Positions 52,665 through 61,718 of a stretch of DNA of 64,000 bases are shown here, piece by piece. The notes beneath the pieces were generated by a model that did no database searches, was not told where the DNA came from, and saw nothing but the letters and a program-made list of their open reading frames with translations. Every line of letters starts with the position of its first letter. Position 1 is the stretch's first letter. The position numbers and the translations under genes are program-made. The stretch covers positions 1 to 64,000 of the forward strand of contig JAFSTC010000073.1 in the NCBI GenBank assembly GCA_017450705.1, in the 5' to 3' direction. Source of the DNA: Lentisphaeria bacterium (GTDB lineage: Bacteria > Verrucomicrobiota > Lentisphaeria > Victivallales > Victivallaceae).

Positions 52665-55600
52665 ATGAAGAAACGTCTGTCCCTTGCCGTCGCGGCACTT
52701 CTTGCGGCGGCGGTTCCCGCTGTGGAATACAAAACTCTGAGCTATAAAGAAAAATTGCAGCGCTTCACCGAAGCGGGCGGCTTCGACGACGCAAAACTCT
52801 TCGGTGTGACTTTCGACAGACTCCATCTCAACTCCGACTGGTGCCGGGGGCGGGGCCGGGCGCAGGGCGTCAGGGACATCAATCTGGCCCTGCGGGGGCT
52901 GCGGGGCTTCGACACCCTCGGCGCCTACCGGGCGGAACCCGACGAAAACCTCAAATATTCCGCGTTGGGCAACGTCGATCCGCACGAAGGGACCATGATC
53001 TTCTGGGCGGCGGGACTGGATCACAATCCCGGCGACCGGCTCACAGACGGAAAGAAGCGGACCAATATCGCCCTCTCCGAACTGCGGTTCGGCAACGGCA
53101 AAGATCACATTTCCATAAAAGTCTACGAGTACAACGGCGGCCTCAGCGCTCTGTGGAGCAGTTCCGCCGCGCCCGAAATAAAGGGGTTGGCCGCCATCGC
53201 CGTATGCGACACGAGGATCGACTTCGTCCGCGGCCAGTGGTATCAGGTCGCCGTCACCTGGACGCCGACACATATCGCCCTCTACGTCAACGGCAAGCTC
53301 CGGGCCAGATCCGGCATGCCGGCGAAACACCGTCTCACGGCCGGTCTCCGCATGAAACAGGAGGATTCCTTCATCGGCATCCGCAGCAAATTCTACGACG
53401 ACGATCACAGGTACGCCGCGGGCATCGACGATTACGTGCTCCTCAAGCGGGCGCTCACGGATATCGAGATCGCCAACAGTTACGCAAAACTCGTCAAGGG
53501 CGGCGGCGTGGAACTGCGTCCCTTCACCGTCAATTTCAACGGCGTCGACACGGGCGAAAAAAAGATCGACAAGCTGGAGGCCGTCTTCGACCTCTCCGGT
53601 CTCGAAAACGAAGAACGGACACAGCTGAACGAAGGAAAACTGCCGATCCATTGCGTCCTCACCGGGCCCGACGGCAAAGTGGTGAGTTCGCGGAAACTTG
53701 ACATCCGCCGCACCGGCGCAAGTCACATTTTCGAAGGCGTGGACAGGCCCGGCAAATACACGCTCGCCGTCACGGTGGGAAATCACAAGGGCTCCTTCTC
53801 CGTGGTCCGTCCCGATTTTACATTTCTGGGCAACGGCATCGGCGAAGAGGAGACCGTCCCCGAAATTTTCAAAGGCTTCCGGCCCGAAGGACGCAAGGTC
53901 CACCTGTGGAACAGAGTGTATGTTTTCGGGGACGGTCCTCTGCCGGAGCACATCGAGGCATACGGGAAACCCCTTCTGACTCAGGCTCCCGTGCTCTCGC
54001 TGGACGGCCGGAAGATCGTCTGGCGCGCAGAAGAGACCGTCACCGCCCCCTGCTCCGTCACCTATACGGGAACGGGGACGGCAGAAGACTGCACCATCCG
54101 CTACCGGACGAAGGTGGAATACGACGGGCTCATCGACCTCTCTTTCTCCATCGGCGGGCAGCCGCAGGTTCGCTCCATGCGTCTTGACTGGCAAGTCCGC
54201 AAGGATGCCGCGGAGTTCCTGCTGACGCCACAGCTCAAGCCGGCGGGAGCCTGCGCCTTTCCCTTCCCCATAAGCAAACTCGACAGTCAGCTGTGGCTGG
54301 CCGGAGAAGGAACGGGCGGCTTCTGCTGGACGGCCGAAAACGACGCAAACTGGGTGTACGGCGACCGCGAAAAAGTTCTTTTCGGCGACACGGATTCCGG
54401 CAAGTGCTCGGTACGGATGATAACCCGGCAGGTGAAACTGCCGGAGGATGTGACCTACACCTCTCTTTTTATCGCTACGCCGACCCGGCCGCTGAAAGTC
54501 CGCAAGCGCTTCAACGCTTTCGGAGGCGCGCCCCGCTATCCTCAGTCCATCAACTACACGGGAGCCGATCAGTCGTCGGGGGCCTATACGGGAGTCTTCG
54601 ATCTGCGTCCCGGAAAAAACGCCGGAAGATTCTGGGACAAGGCCCGACCCCGCAGTCTGCGCCCCTACAACGCGGCGGACTCCGGAAGCGACGTCATGCC
54701 CGAAGCGCTCTATCTGCGCAAATACGCGGAGATCCCCGGTGAATACAGCTACCGCATGCCCTACTGGCGCGTCGTTGACGCTTCCGGCAAACAGGTCCGG
54801 GAATATCAGAATTCCATTTCGTTCTGCAACGGCACGTTCATTACCGACTACCTCATGCGCAACAACAAGATACTGCTGGACTCCAAGTACGGCGGCAAGA
54901 TCGGCCAGCTCAATTACGATCTGGCCCACAACACATTGTGCGGCAATCCGCTGCACAAATGCGCCTTCAGGGACCGGTTCGGACGGCTCATCAAGACATT
55001 CGTCGTCCTCAAAAAACGCAGACTTTTCGAACGGACCATCCGTCTGTGTCATTCCCGCGGCATCACGCTGTCGCTCCACGCACAGGACCGTTTCTGCCCC
55101 GTTCTCCACGGTCTGGGCGACCTCTGGCAGCCGGGAGAACAGCATTGCGCCGTCCTCAAGGACAACCCCTTCGCCTTGATCGACGGGACGGTGAACGAAC
55201 GGCTGTTCCGCTCGGAATACAACCGCGACGTCATCGGGACCGGTCTTGAAATGAGTCTGGCGCTGGCCCAGCTCAACCGCAAAAATTACGATATTCCCGA
55301 AGCGACCATCGCGTCGATGACCATGATGCTGCTCTACGACATCGACTTCTCCCGGGGATGGACCGCGTGGAGGCAGACTTTCCGGCTGTGGGATATTTTT
55401 CAGAACTACGATTTCGGTTCTCCGGAAGTCGAGTCACACAAGTTTTACCGCCAGAAGGAGGTGACGAGCGACAACCCCCATGTTCAGATCACCTGGTACG
55501 ACTGCCCCCGGGGCCGCAAACTTTTCGCCCTGTGCAACCGCACGAAGGAGCCGCAGAAGGCGGTGATAAACTTTGGCGGAACGATCCCGCAAAACCTCTC

Positions 55601-55712
55601 CGCGAGGGAGGAATTCTACAAAAAAGACGTGAGCATCTCCGGGGGAAAAACGGAAGTCGTCGTCCCGCCCCGGGCTTTTCTCCTGATCGGAACGCCGGAG
55701 AAAGCGCGCTGA
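52665..55712 (+). CDS. Large secreted LamG - DUF6067-like glycoside hydrolase
   Basis: A 1015-residue exported protein with a signal peptide of about 20 residues. A LamG domain (about 90-290: EGTMIFWAAGLDH; QWYQVAVTWTPTHIALYVNG) is followed by Ig-like domains and a DUF6067-type core (about 450-900). The core has VEYDGLIDLSFSI, GGFCWTAENDANWVYGD, IGQLNYDLAHNTLCGN and VLHGLGDLWQPGEQH, matching the paralog at 40310 block by block, including the G-D-[FL]-W-x-P-G-E string. It lacks the CBM9-like domain of that paralog. GGAGG lies 6 bases before the ATG at 52665. The next gene begins 45 bases after its stop. Confidence 0.78.
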   Translation: MKKRLSLAVAALLAAAVPAVEYKTLSYKEKLQRFTEAGGFDDAKLFGVTFDRLHLNSDWCRGRGRAQGVRDINLALRGLRGFDTLGAYRAEPDENLKYSALGNVDPHEGTMIFWAAGLDHNPGDRLTDGKKRTNIALSELRFGNGKDHISIKVYEYNGGLSALWSSSAAPEIKGLAAIAVCDTRIDFVRGQWYQVAVTWTPTHIALYVNGKLRARSGMPAKHRLTAGLRMKQEDSFIGIRSKFYDDDHRYAAGIDDYVLLKRALTDIEIANSYAKLVKGGGVELRPFTVNFNGVDTGEKKIDKLEAVFDLSGLENEERTQLNEGKLPIHCVLTGPDGKVVSSRKLDIRRTGASHIFEGVDRPGKYTLAVTVGNHKGSFSVVRPDFTFLGNGIGEEETVPEIFKGFRPEGRKVHLWNRVYVFGDGPLPEHIEAYGKPLLTQAPVLSLDGRKIVWRAEETVTAPCSVTYTGTGTAEDCTIRYRTKVEYDGLIDLSFSIGGQPQVRSMRLDWQVRKDAAEFLLTPQLKPAGACAFPFPISKLDSQLWLAGEGTGGFCWTAENDANWVYGDREKVLFGDTDSGKCSVRMITRQVKLPEDVTYTSLFIATPTRPLKVRKRFNAFGGAPRYPQSINYTGADQSSGAYTGVFDLRPGKNAGRFWDKARPRSLRPYNAADSGSDVMPEALYLRKYAEIPGEYSYRMPYWRVVDASGKQVREYQNSISFCNGTFITDYLMRNNKILLDSKYGGKIGQLNYDLAHNTLCGNPLHKCAFRDRFGRLIKTFVVLKKRRLFERTIRLCHSRGITLSLHAQDRFCPVLHGLGDLWQPGEQHCAVLKDNPFALIDGTVNERLFRSEYNRDVIGTGLEMSLALAQLNRKNYDIPEATIASMTMMLLYDIDFSRGWTAWRQTFRLWDIFQNYDFGSPEVESHKFYRQKEVTSDNPHVQITWYDCPRGRKLFALCNRTKEPQKAVINFGGTIPQNLSAREEFYKKDVSISGGKTEVVVPPRAFLLIGTPEKAR

Positions 55713-55757
55713 CATTTTCAAATGTGTATGCACAACGTGTGTTTCCGAAAACATGAA

Positions 55758-56606
55758 ATGAAAAGAATTCTTTTGTTGACTGCCGCATTCACCGTGATTT
55801 CGGCCTTCGCGGAACTCCCGCAGTCGATCACCGTCGAATCCGGCAATATCAGGATCCGTCTCGACGCAAAAAAGCGCTGGAACATCAACCGGATCGAATG
55901 GAAAAACACTCTCTGCGGCGTCGATACGCCCGGCGCCCATTACGGGGCAGTCTACCGTCCGATCGACAGCAGATTCCCCATCGGGACCGGACACGACGAA
56001 TCGGGCGTCGGCGAAAAACTGCTGTCCCTGAAAATTTACGCCGACGGCAAAGAATTCATTCCTTCCGACAAGGTCATACGGGGGAATCAAATAAAGATCG
56101 AGCGGATCTCCGACATTGCGGATCTTTCGTCGCAAACGACCGCCATCATCGAAAACGACGTCATTCGGGAAAAAACGCAGATCACGGCGAAAAAAACCGT
56201 AAAACTGGATCATCTTTACGTTTTCATGCACCCGTGGTCCCCGCGATTCGACCGGTTCCGCGCAGTCGGGGCGGACGGGGAAACGCTGGATGTGACGTTC
56301 AAGTCCGATAACTCCTTCCCCAACAGAAAATTCGTTCCGTCCGCAGCATGGTACGATTCAAAAACGGGGATCGGCGTTGCGACCTTCATCAGAAACATCG
56401 AAGGGAAAAAAGCCCCCATGCGCTACCTGTGGGACCGCCGCAGTTACCGCAAAGACTATCTGTGCGACTATTATCACGCCGAATTTCCAGCGGGGCAGAC
56501 CGTCGCGTGGGAAGCCGTCACCGGATTCTTTCAACAGTCCCCCGGCGGCAGGTGGGGCGCCGACGCGGATCTCCTGCTGAAAAAGCTGGCCGTTCCCCGC
56601 GACTGA
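55758..56606 (+). CDS. Secreted protein of unknown function
   Basis: A 282-residue exported protein with a signal peptide (MKRILLLTAAFTVISAFA). The mature part is beta-rich (ITVESGNIRIRLDAKKRWNI; LYVFMHPWSPRFDRFR; WYDSKTGIGVATFIRN), which suggests a beta-sandwich such as those of sugar mutarotase-like proteins; I do not recognise a family. The ATG at 55758 starts the signal peptide; in-frame ATGs at 55722 and 55728 would add a Cys- and His-containing stretch. None has a good ribosome site, so translation may depend on reinitiation after the upstream gene. A small palindrome ACATTTTCAAATGT lies between the genes. It ends the operon that starts at 50686. Confidence 0.7.
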   Translation: MKRILLLTAAFTVISAFAELPQSITVESGNIRIRLDAKKRWNINRIEWKNTLCGVDTPGAHYGAVYRPIDSRFPIGTGHDESGVGEKLLSLKIYADGKEFIPSDKVIRGNQIKIERISDIADLSSQTTAIIENDVIREKTQITAKKTVKLDHLYVFMHPWSPRFDRFRAVGADGETLDVTFKSDNSFPNRKFVPSAAWYDSKTGIGVATFIRNIEGKKAPMRYLWDRRSYRKDYLCDYYHAEFPAGQTVAWEAVTGFFQQSPGGRWGADADLLLKKLAVPRD

Positions 56607-56679
56607 CCGCGTCCGCCGGATGACTGCCGCAAATTCATCCGGCCGCGTTTTCGAGACCGCCCTTCCCCGGAAAAGGGAT

Positions 56680-56708
56680 TTGTATTTCGAGGGATGGGCG
56701 GTTATATT
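56680..56708 (+). promoter_or_regulatory. Promoter of the AraC gene at 56750
   Basis: TTGTAT at 56680-56685, a 17-base spacer and TATATT at 56703-56708 followed by T. It excludes an in-frame ATG at 56711 as the start. Confidence 0.65.
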
Positions 56709-56749
56709 TTTTGGCAGTCAAATGGAACATCACGGGAACGGGAGGAAAA

Positions 56750-57646
56750 ATGCCCCGCAAGACGCTGCTGCAGGAACTTGAGGAGAGCCGGATCGATCTC
56801 GAAACGCGGCCCGTCAGTTTTCACTCGGGCGGGCTGGAGGATCCCTGCCGGATCGAACCCGTGAACATCATCGCCTTTTTCTCCGCGGAACTCCCGGTGA
56901 AGGAGGCCGACAAAGGGCATAAATGGTACCACCAGCGCTACCAGATCAAGTGCAATCTGGCGGACACGGCGTTCCTCGGGCTGGACGAGCTGAAATTCCA
57001 GCTCCCGACCCAGTGCGGGATCGTGATCTTCCCCTTTCAGGTCCATTACGTCGATCTCGCCGCGCCCCGCTCCTCCCGTTTCTACCTCACGATCACCTTC
57101 AGCGACCGGGGCAACGGCCGGGACTCCCTGCTGCCGCTGATGAACCAGCCTTTCAGGATCGGCGGGGAGGATATCCCCCTCCTCAAAACCATCGTCTGCG
57201 CCTATCAGAAGAAGCCGGGATACGAACCGGAGGACGCCGTCTGCGCCCTGCGGCTCTTCCTGAGCCGGAAACTGCGGCAGGCCCCCCGGGCCTCCGAGGC
57301 GATCCCCTTCAGCAGTCCTTTCATCGACGAGATCATGCGTCTGGTCAGGGACAACCCGGACAGTTCTTTGAGCATCAAGGATCTGGCCGGGCTGATGTCC
57401 ATTTCGGAGTCCCACCTGCGACTGAAATTCAGGGAGCAGCTGCAGGGGATCTCCCTCGGGAAGTTCCTCCATCATCTACGCTTTTACCGGGCCTACGAAC
57501 TGGTCGGGCACACCGATCTGCCGATCCAGACCATCGCCCGCAAATGCGGGTACGGCGACGTCTGCGCCTTCAGCCGTTCTTTCAAGAAAGACTCCGGCCT
57601 CGCGCCCACCGCCTTCCGCAGACGGGTCCGCCAGCCCGCGGGGTGA
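56750..57646 (+). CDS. AraC-family transcriptional regulator
   Basis: A 298-residue regulator. The N-terminal cupin-like part has GHKWYHQRYQIKCNL and LPTQCGIVIFPFQVHYVDL; residues about 195-298 carry two helix-turn-helix units (LSIKDLAGLMSISESHLRLK; IQTIARKCGYGDVCAFSRSF). The ATG at 56750 has GGGAGG 5 bases upstream, with the promoter just before. It precedes a pseudopilin, two GH99-like genes and an amidohydrolase on the same strand. A separate TATAAT box lies before the pseudopilin, so it probably activates or represses that promoter rather than being in the same transcript. Confidence 0.9.
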   Translation: MPRKTLLQELEESRIDLETRPVSFHSGGLEDPCRIEPVNIIAFFSAELPVKEADKGHKWYHQRYQIKCNLADTAFLGLDELKFQLPTQCGIVIFPFQVHYVDLAAPRSSRFYLTITFSDRGNGRDSLLPLMNQPFRIGGEDIPLLKTIVCAYQKKPGYEPEDAVCALRLFLSRKLRQAPRASEAIPFSSPFIDEIMRLVRDNPDSSLSIKDLAGLMSISESHLRLKFREQLQGISLGKFLHHLRFYRAYELVGHTDLPIQTIARKCGYGDVCAFSRSFKKDSGLAPTAFRRRVRQPAG

Positions 57647-57715
57647 TCCCCCCGGATAATCGGTTTTATCAAATAAAAACAGTTTTTGACTATTCCTTTT
57701 TTACCCGGGGACGGG

Positions 57716-57721
57716 TATAAT
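57716..57721 (+). promoter_or_regulatory. -10 box before the pseudopilin at 57807
   Basis: TATAAT with a poor -35 at 17 bases (TTCCTT). A TTGACT at 57686 is too far away (24 bases). ACCCG/CGGGT (57703-57707 and 57712-57716) forms an inverted repeat touching the box, a possible operator for the AraC protein. Confidence 0.45.
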
Positions 57722-57806
57722 ATGCCGTAAACGTGACCTGGTTCCCGGCGGCGCCGGGGGGCGAAAAACGAAACACTGCGGGAAATCAATGGGAAGGGAG
57801 AGGATC

Positions 57807-58589
57807 ATGAGATATCGGGATACGGTCCAACCTCATGCGACGCAAAATTTTACGCTGATCGAGCTTCTGGTCGTGATCGCCATCATCGCCATTTTGGCCG
57901 CCATGCTCATGCCCGCGCTCCAGCAGGCCCGGGAGTCGGGCCGCGCGGCGTCGTGCACGGCCAATCTGAAACAGCTCGGCGGGGGGATCCATCAGTACTC
58001 CATGGAATACTACGATTTCCTGCTGCCGCAGTACTGCCTGAACAAAGACGGCACGGGCAACCAGTACTGGCACAACTTCAATTCGTGGCTTCAGGGGCGG
58101 CTGGCGCCGGGAGTCACTCAGGAAAAGTGGAATGCCGGAGAGTCCTTCAACGGCTGCCCCTCCCGGTCCTACCGCTGGCGCTCCGCGGACGCTTCTCTGC
58201 TTTCCTCCCGCAAGCCCAAGGCGTGGAGCTATGCGCAGAACAGCATCGTCATGGGAGCGGGCGAAGCGGCGAAGCCGGGAAAATACTACAAGATCACGGC
58301 GATCCGCCGTCCGTCGCGCCTGGCGGGATTCTACGATTCCGAACTGTGGACGTCGGGATCCGCGGGAAATCTGCGGAAATGCCCCGAGAACGGCACGGCC
58401 GAGGTCGAATACCTGTCTTTCCGCCACAACAGCCGCATGGGGTTCGTCTGTCTTGACGGCCACACGGAGTTCATCGGCGGCAAGGAGGCGTTCATATCGA
58501 CGGCCGATGCGAAGTATCCCCCCATCGACATGCGTTTCGCCCCGTCCTGGTTCTACAACAAGCCGGACGGGGAACCTGCGTACAAATGA
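57807..58589 (+). CDS. Pseudopilin-like protein with prepilin N-terminus and H-x9-DG motif (5 of 5)
   Basis: A 260-residue protein with a 14-residue leader before [20 protein letters not shown]; the residue before the mature Phe is Asn. Landmarks are [10 protein letters not shown] near 112, [13 protein letters not shown] near 172 and [14 protein letters not shown] near 208 (H-x9-DG). The ATG at 57807 is chosen over 57789 because GGGAGAGGA lies between them, ending about 5 bases upstream of 57807. It follows the AraC gene by 160 bases and precedes the first of two GH99-like genes by 205 bases. Confidence 0.9.
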   Translation: MRYRDTVQPHATQNFTLIELLVVIAIIAILAAMLMPALQQARESGRAASCTANLKQLGGGIHQYSMEYYDFLLPQYCLNKDGTGNQYWHNFNSWLQGRLAPGVTQEKWNAGESFNGCPSRSYRWRSADASLLSSRKPKAWSYAQNSIVMGAGEAAKPGKYYKITAIRRPSRLAGFYDSELWTSGSAGNLRKCPENGTAEVEYLSFRHNSRMGFVCLDGHTEFIGGKEAFISTADAKYPPIDMRFAPSWFYNKPDGEPAYK

Positions 58590-58639
58590 CGCCGCGGAGA
58601 CCGGCAACCTTTACCGGATGGGAATGCCGATAAAACAAA

Positions 58640-58740
58640 GCCGATTGCGATCGGCGGGGGGATTTATGCCCCGAAACATGGTTTTTCGTGACTTTTCCGG
58701 GGAAAAATCACAGTCGATGCGTCAAAAACATTTCGACGCA
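58640..58740 (+). promoter_or_regulatory. Three inverted repeats before the GH99-like gene
   Basis: GCCGAT/ATCGGC (58640-58655), a 24-base near-palindrome at 58688-58711 (11 of 12 pairs, reading GTGACTTTTCC and GGAAAAATCAC about a GG centre), and TGCGTC/GACGCA (58718-58740). No TATATT-type box is nearby. The middle one is A/T-rich and symmetric enough to be a protein-binding site; the others may form RNA hairpins. Confidence 0.5.
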
Positions 58741-58794
58741 AAAGTGCAACGGTGACGCGGCGGAGACCCCGATCCGCTTTATGAAGGAGGAACA

Positions 58795-61695
58795 ATGACG
58801 ATGAAACACTTTCTGCTGGCCGCCGCCCTGTTCGCGGCAGTGACGGCGCCCGCGCTGGAGATCGCCCGGCGTCCCGGCAAGGCGACGAAGGACATTCTGG
58901 TCTTCTCCCAGTGGCAGATGCAGTACGGGACGTTCCAGAATTTCCTCCATTACTGGAAGGACCGGCCCCTGTACGTCAACCCGGCCCACCGCTACGAGGG
59001 CAACGATTTCGACTACGTCACCGATCCCAGCATGCAGAAAAACATCGAGCTGGCCAAGTCCTACAACATCGCCGGGCTCTCCCCGCTGGGGGGCATCCGG
59101 AACATGGGCCGCCTGATGGATCTGGCCGAGAAGACCGACGTGCAGGGATTCAAGGTCATGCCCGGGGTCTATCTGCCCGGGATCGCCTACTCCAGCGCGG
59201 CCACTTTCAAGACGTTCCACGCCATCCTCGAGCGTGCGATGAAGTCGAACAAGGTCTTCCGGATCAACGGCAAAGTCGTGATCAACTCCTACGAATCCGC
59301 CAGCCGGGTCCTCACACCGGAGCGGCTGAAGACCATCCTCGACGGGGCCCGCAAGGCCAAGGGCGACGGCTTCCTCTTCATCGCCGACATGAAGATCCCC
59401 GGTCAGTACTATTATCGTCACTACGACGGTTCCAAGGGCAACCCCGATCCGGCGGAAACGAAAAAATTCGTCGACGAGATGCAGGCCTATCTCGACGTCA
59501 GCGACGGGCTCTATCTCTACACCATCGGCAAGAAAACCGTCGGCGCCGAGGGCGGGGAGTACGGGACTTGCTGGGATCAGGCGTTCTTCGATCACGTCAA
59601 ACCCCTGATCCTCGAACTCTTTGCCCGGCCCCGGAACAAGGGCAAGATCATGGGAGCGGTCTGCCAGCTGGGGTATGTCAACCACTTCAGCGGCATGATC
59701 AACTGTCAGGAGTACGGCAGCGAGACGTTCCGCAAGAACTTCGAGTCGGTCCTCTCGCTCAACCCCGATTTCATCGTGACCTTCGAGTGGAACGAGTGGA
59801 ACGAAAACACGTGTTTCTGCCCCTCCGTCTACAAGGGCTCCGGCTACCGCAGGATGCTCCGCTATTACCAGAGCCTCATCGACGGCAAAAAACTCGTTCC
59901 CCTGCCCGGGGACGATCTTAGCGTACCCAATCTGCTGCTGAGTTACCGGTATGCCTGCAAACTGGGCGATGTGATGCGCTTCGAACTCCTGAACATCCCC
60001 GACGGCGGACCCACCGGCGCGTACAAGGCGCAGATCACGCTCAAGGACGTGAAGGGCAAAGTCGTCCACACCTTCGACGAAGTCGCCCTCGACGGCAAGG
60101 TGATGCAGGCGGTGACGCAAACGCTGCCCAGCGAGAAATTCACGACACAGCAGGTGCTTCTCCCCGAATTGACCGTGACGGACGAAAAGGGACGCAAAAC
60201 GGTCTATGCCGACAACCTGTACATCCGCCTGACGGCGACGGAAAACCGGATCTTCCAGTACGTCCGGACGGCGTTGCGGGAGGCGGCGAAGGTGAAGGTC
60301 GAAAAGTTCACCGTTTCTCCCGAAGCCGACGGCTCCTGGCGGGTCCGGGGCCGGGTGAGCGCCGACGCGCCGATGGCCTCCGTGGAACTGCTGGACAACC
60401 GGGACGAGATGCGGGCGCTGGGCGAGGACAAACCCGAATTCGATCAGAACGAAACGGTCATCATCCAGATGACCACCCACGCCGCCCTCAACTCCAAGAC
60501 CGCCCCGAAACTGGTCGGGCCCGTGGAGATGCGGAACGTCTCCCGCTGTCAGGCCCGCAGCGTCAAGCAGGACGGGAACAACGAGAACTTCAGGTTCGAC
60601 GTCACGAAATTCGGGATCAAGTACCGGGGGCAGGTCATCGGCAAAGGGACCCGCAAGGTGTTCTTCGCCATCCCCCGCAAGGAGGCGGATAAGGCGGTGC
60701 TGGAGGGTGCTCTCAACGTCGGCAAATTTGCCGTCCCCGTGGCGGACATCATGAAGTACGGCTCCGTCGCGCGGGAGTTCGAGCCCTGCGTCTTCTTCCG
60801 CTTCGACCGTTTCGAGGTCCAGCCGGACATCCCCGTGCGCCTGAACAAGAAGACCGCAACTTTCGACGTCCGGGTGTTCTCGGAGTTCGAGTTCCCCGTC
60901 TTCCACCTGCGGGTCATCATGGATGACGGAAAACTCTTCCGCTCCAAGCCGATCCAGACGAAATCCGCCAAGGGGAAGATGGTTTCCCTCCCGCTGTGGT
61001 CCGAGACCGAGCGAAAACTCGTGAAAGTGCAAGTCGCCGCGGACCGGATCCCCGACGCCCGCTACATCTTCGACCCGAAGCCCGTCGGGATCCTGCGGAA
61101 CACCCGGGCCCCCCGTTTCGACGGGGAGATCGGCGGCGGCTACCGCTACGCCCAGCCCTTCTCCGGGCACAAGCTCGTCGTCAAAGGTGCGAAGACCGCC
61201 GCCGCCCAGTGGCGCAAGGACGAGACCGGCCGGGACATCCTGCACTTCGACGGCGTCATGAGCAACATCTCCTTCGAACCCGAGGTCTTCCCCCGGGGCG
61301 CCTTCACCTTCGAGTGCGAGTTCCGTCCGGAGACGGCGGATGATATGGCCATCTTCCGCCACAGCAGTTCCAACCCCGGGTCGCTGGGGGTCTTCATCCG
61401 CGGCGGAAAACTCTTCCTCAACTTCATGAAGCCCTCCACCGCGTTCCGCTATCTGCCCACTAAACTTGCCGTCAAAACGGGTGAGTGGAACACGCTCAAG
61501 ATCGTCTCCGACATCAAGCAATTGACGGTCACGCTCAACGGCAAAACGCAGACCTTCGACAACATCGGCCTGGGCGGCATGTTCCGGGCCTCGTGCTTCG
61601 GCGGCCCCGTCGGGAACTACGGCACGCCCGCCGGTGCGAAAATGTTCCGGGGCGATCTGCGGAGCCTTCGGATCTTCCACAACGCCGAAAAATAG
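58795..61695 (+). CDS. Secreted GH99-like protein with C-terminal LamG domain
   Basis: A 966-residue exported protein (signal peptide to about residue 22). The barrel domain opens with QMQYGTFQNFLHYWKDRPLY, then LGYVNHFSGMINCQEYG and FEWNEWNENTCFCPSVYKG near residue 330, the closest of the set to the WNEW-E motif of GH99/WbsX-like enzymes. LPGDDLSVPNLLLS follows. Beta-sandwich domains and a C-terminal LamG domain (FPRGAFTFECEFRPETADD) complete it. AAGGAGGA lies 5 bases before the ATG. The closest relative in the window is the partial gene at 62614; an amidohydrolase lies between them. Probably an extracellular or periplasmic endo-glycosidase; substrate unknown. Confidence 0.8.
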   Translation: MTMKHFLLAAALFAAVTAPALEIARRPGKATKDILVFSQWQMQYGTFQNFLHYWKDRPLYVNPAHRYEGNDFDYVTDPSMQKNIELAKSYNIAGLSPLGGIRNMGRLMDLAEKTDVQGFKVMPGVYLPGIAYSSAATFKTFHAILERAMKSNKVFRINGKVVINSYESASRVLTPERLKTILDGARKAKGDGFLFIADMKIPGQYYYRHYDGSKGNPDPAETKKFVDEMQAYLDVSDGLYLYTIGKKTVGAEGGEYGTCWDQAFFDHVKPLILELFARPRNKGKIMGAVCQLGYVNHFSGMINCQEYGSETFRKNFESVLSLNPDFIVTFEWNEWNENTCFCPSVYKGSGYRRMLRYYQSLIDGKKLVPLPGDDLSVPNLLLSYRYACKLGDVMRFELLNIPDGGPTGAYKAQITLKDVKGKVVHTFDEVALDGKVMQAVTQTLPSEKFTTQQVLLPELTVTDEKGRKTVYADNLYIRLTATENRIFQYVRTALREAAKVKVEKFTVSPEADGSWRVRGRVSADAPMASVELLDNRDEMRALGEDKPEFDQNETVIIQMTTHAALNSKTAPKLVGPVEMRNVSRCQARSVKQDGNNENFRFDVTKFGIKYRGQVIGKGTRKVFFAIPRKEADKAVLEGALNVGKFAVPVADIMKYGSVAREFEPCVFFRFDRFEVQPDIPVRLNKKTATFDVRVFSEFEFPVFHLRVIMDDGKLFRSKPIQTKSAKGKMVSLPLWSETERKLVKVQVAADRIPDARYIFDPKPVGILRNTRAPRFDGEIGGGYRYAQPFSGHKLVVKGAKTAAAQWRKDETGRDILHFDGVMSNISFEPEVFPRGAFTFECEFRPETADDMAIFRHSSSNPGSLGVFIRGGKLFLNFMKPSTAFRYLPTKLAVKTGEWNTLKIVSDIKQLTVTLNGKTQTFDNIGLGGMFRASCFGGPVGNYGTPAGAKMFRGDLRSLRIFHNAEK

Positions 61696-61718
61696 AGAAA
61701 AAAGGACGAAAAAGAGTT

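Noticed and set aside
9536-58589. Local type II secretion or type IV pilus operon
   Set aside because: Only pseudopilin-like proteins are present; there is no secretin, ATPase, platform protein or prepilin peptidase in the window.
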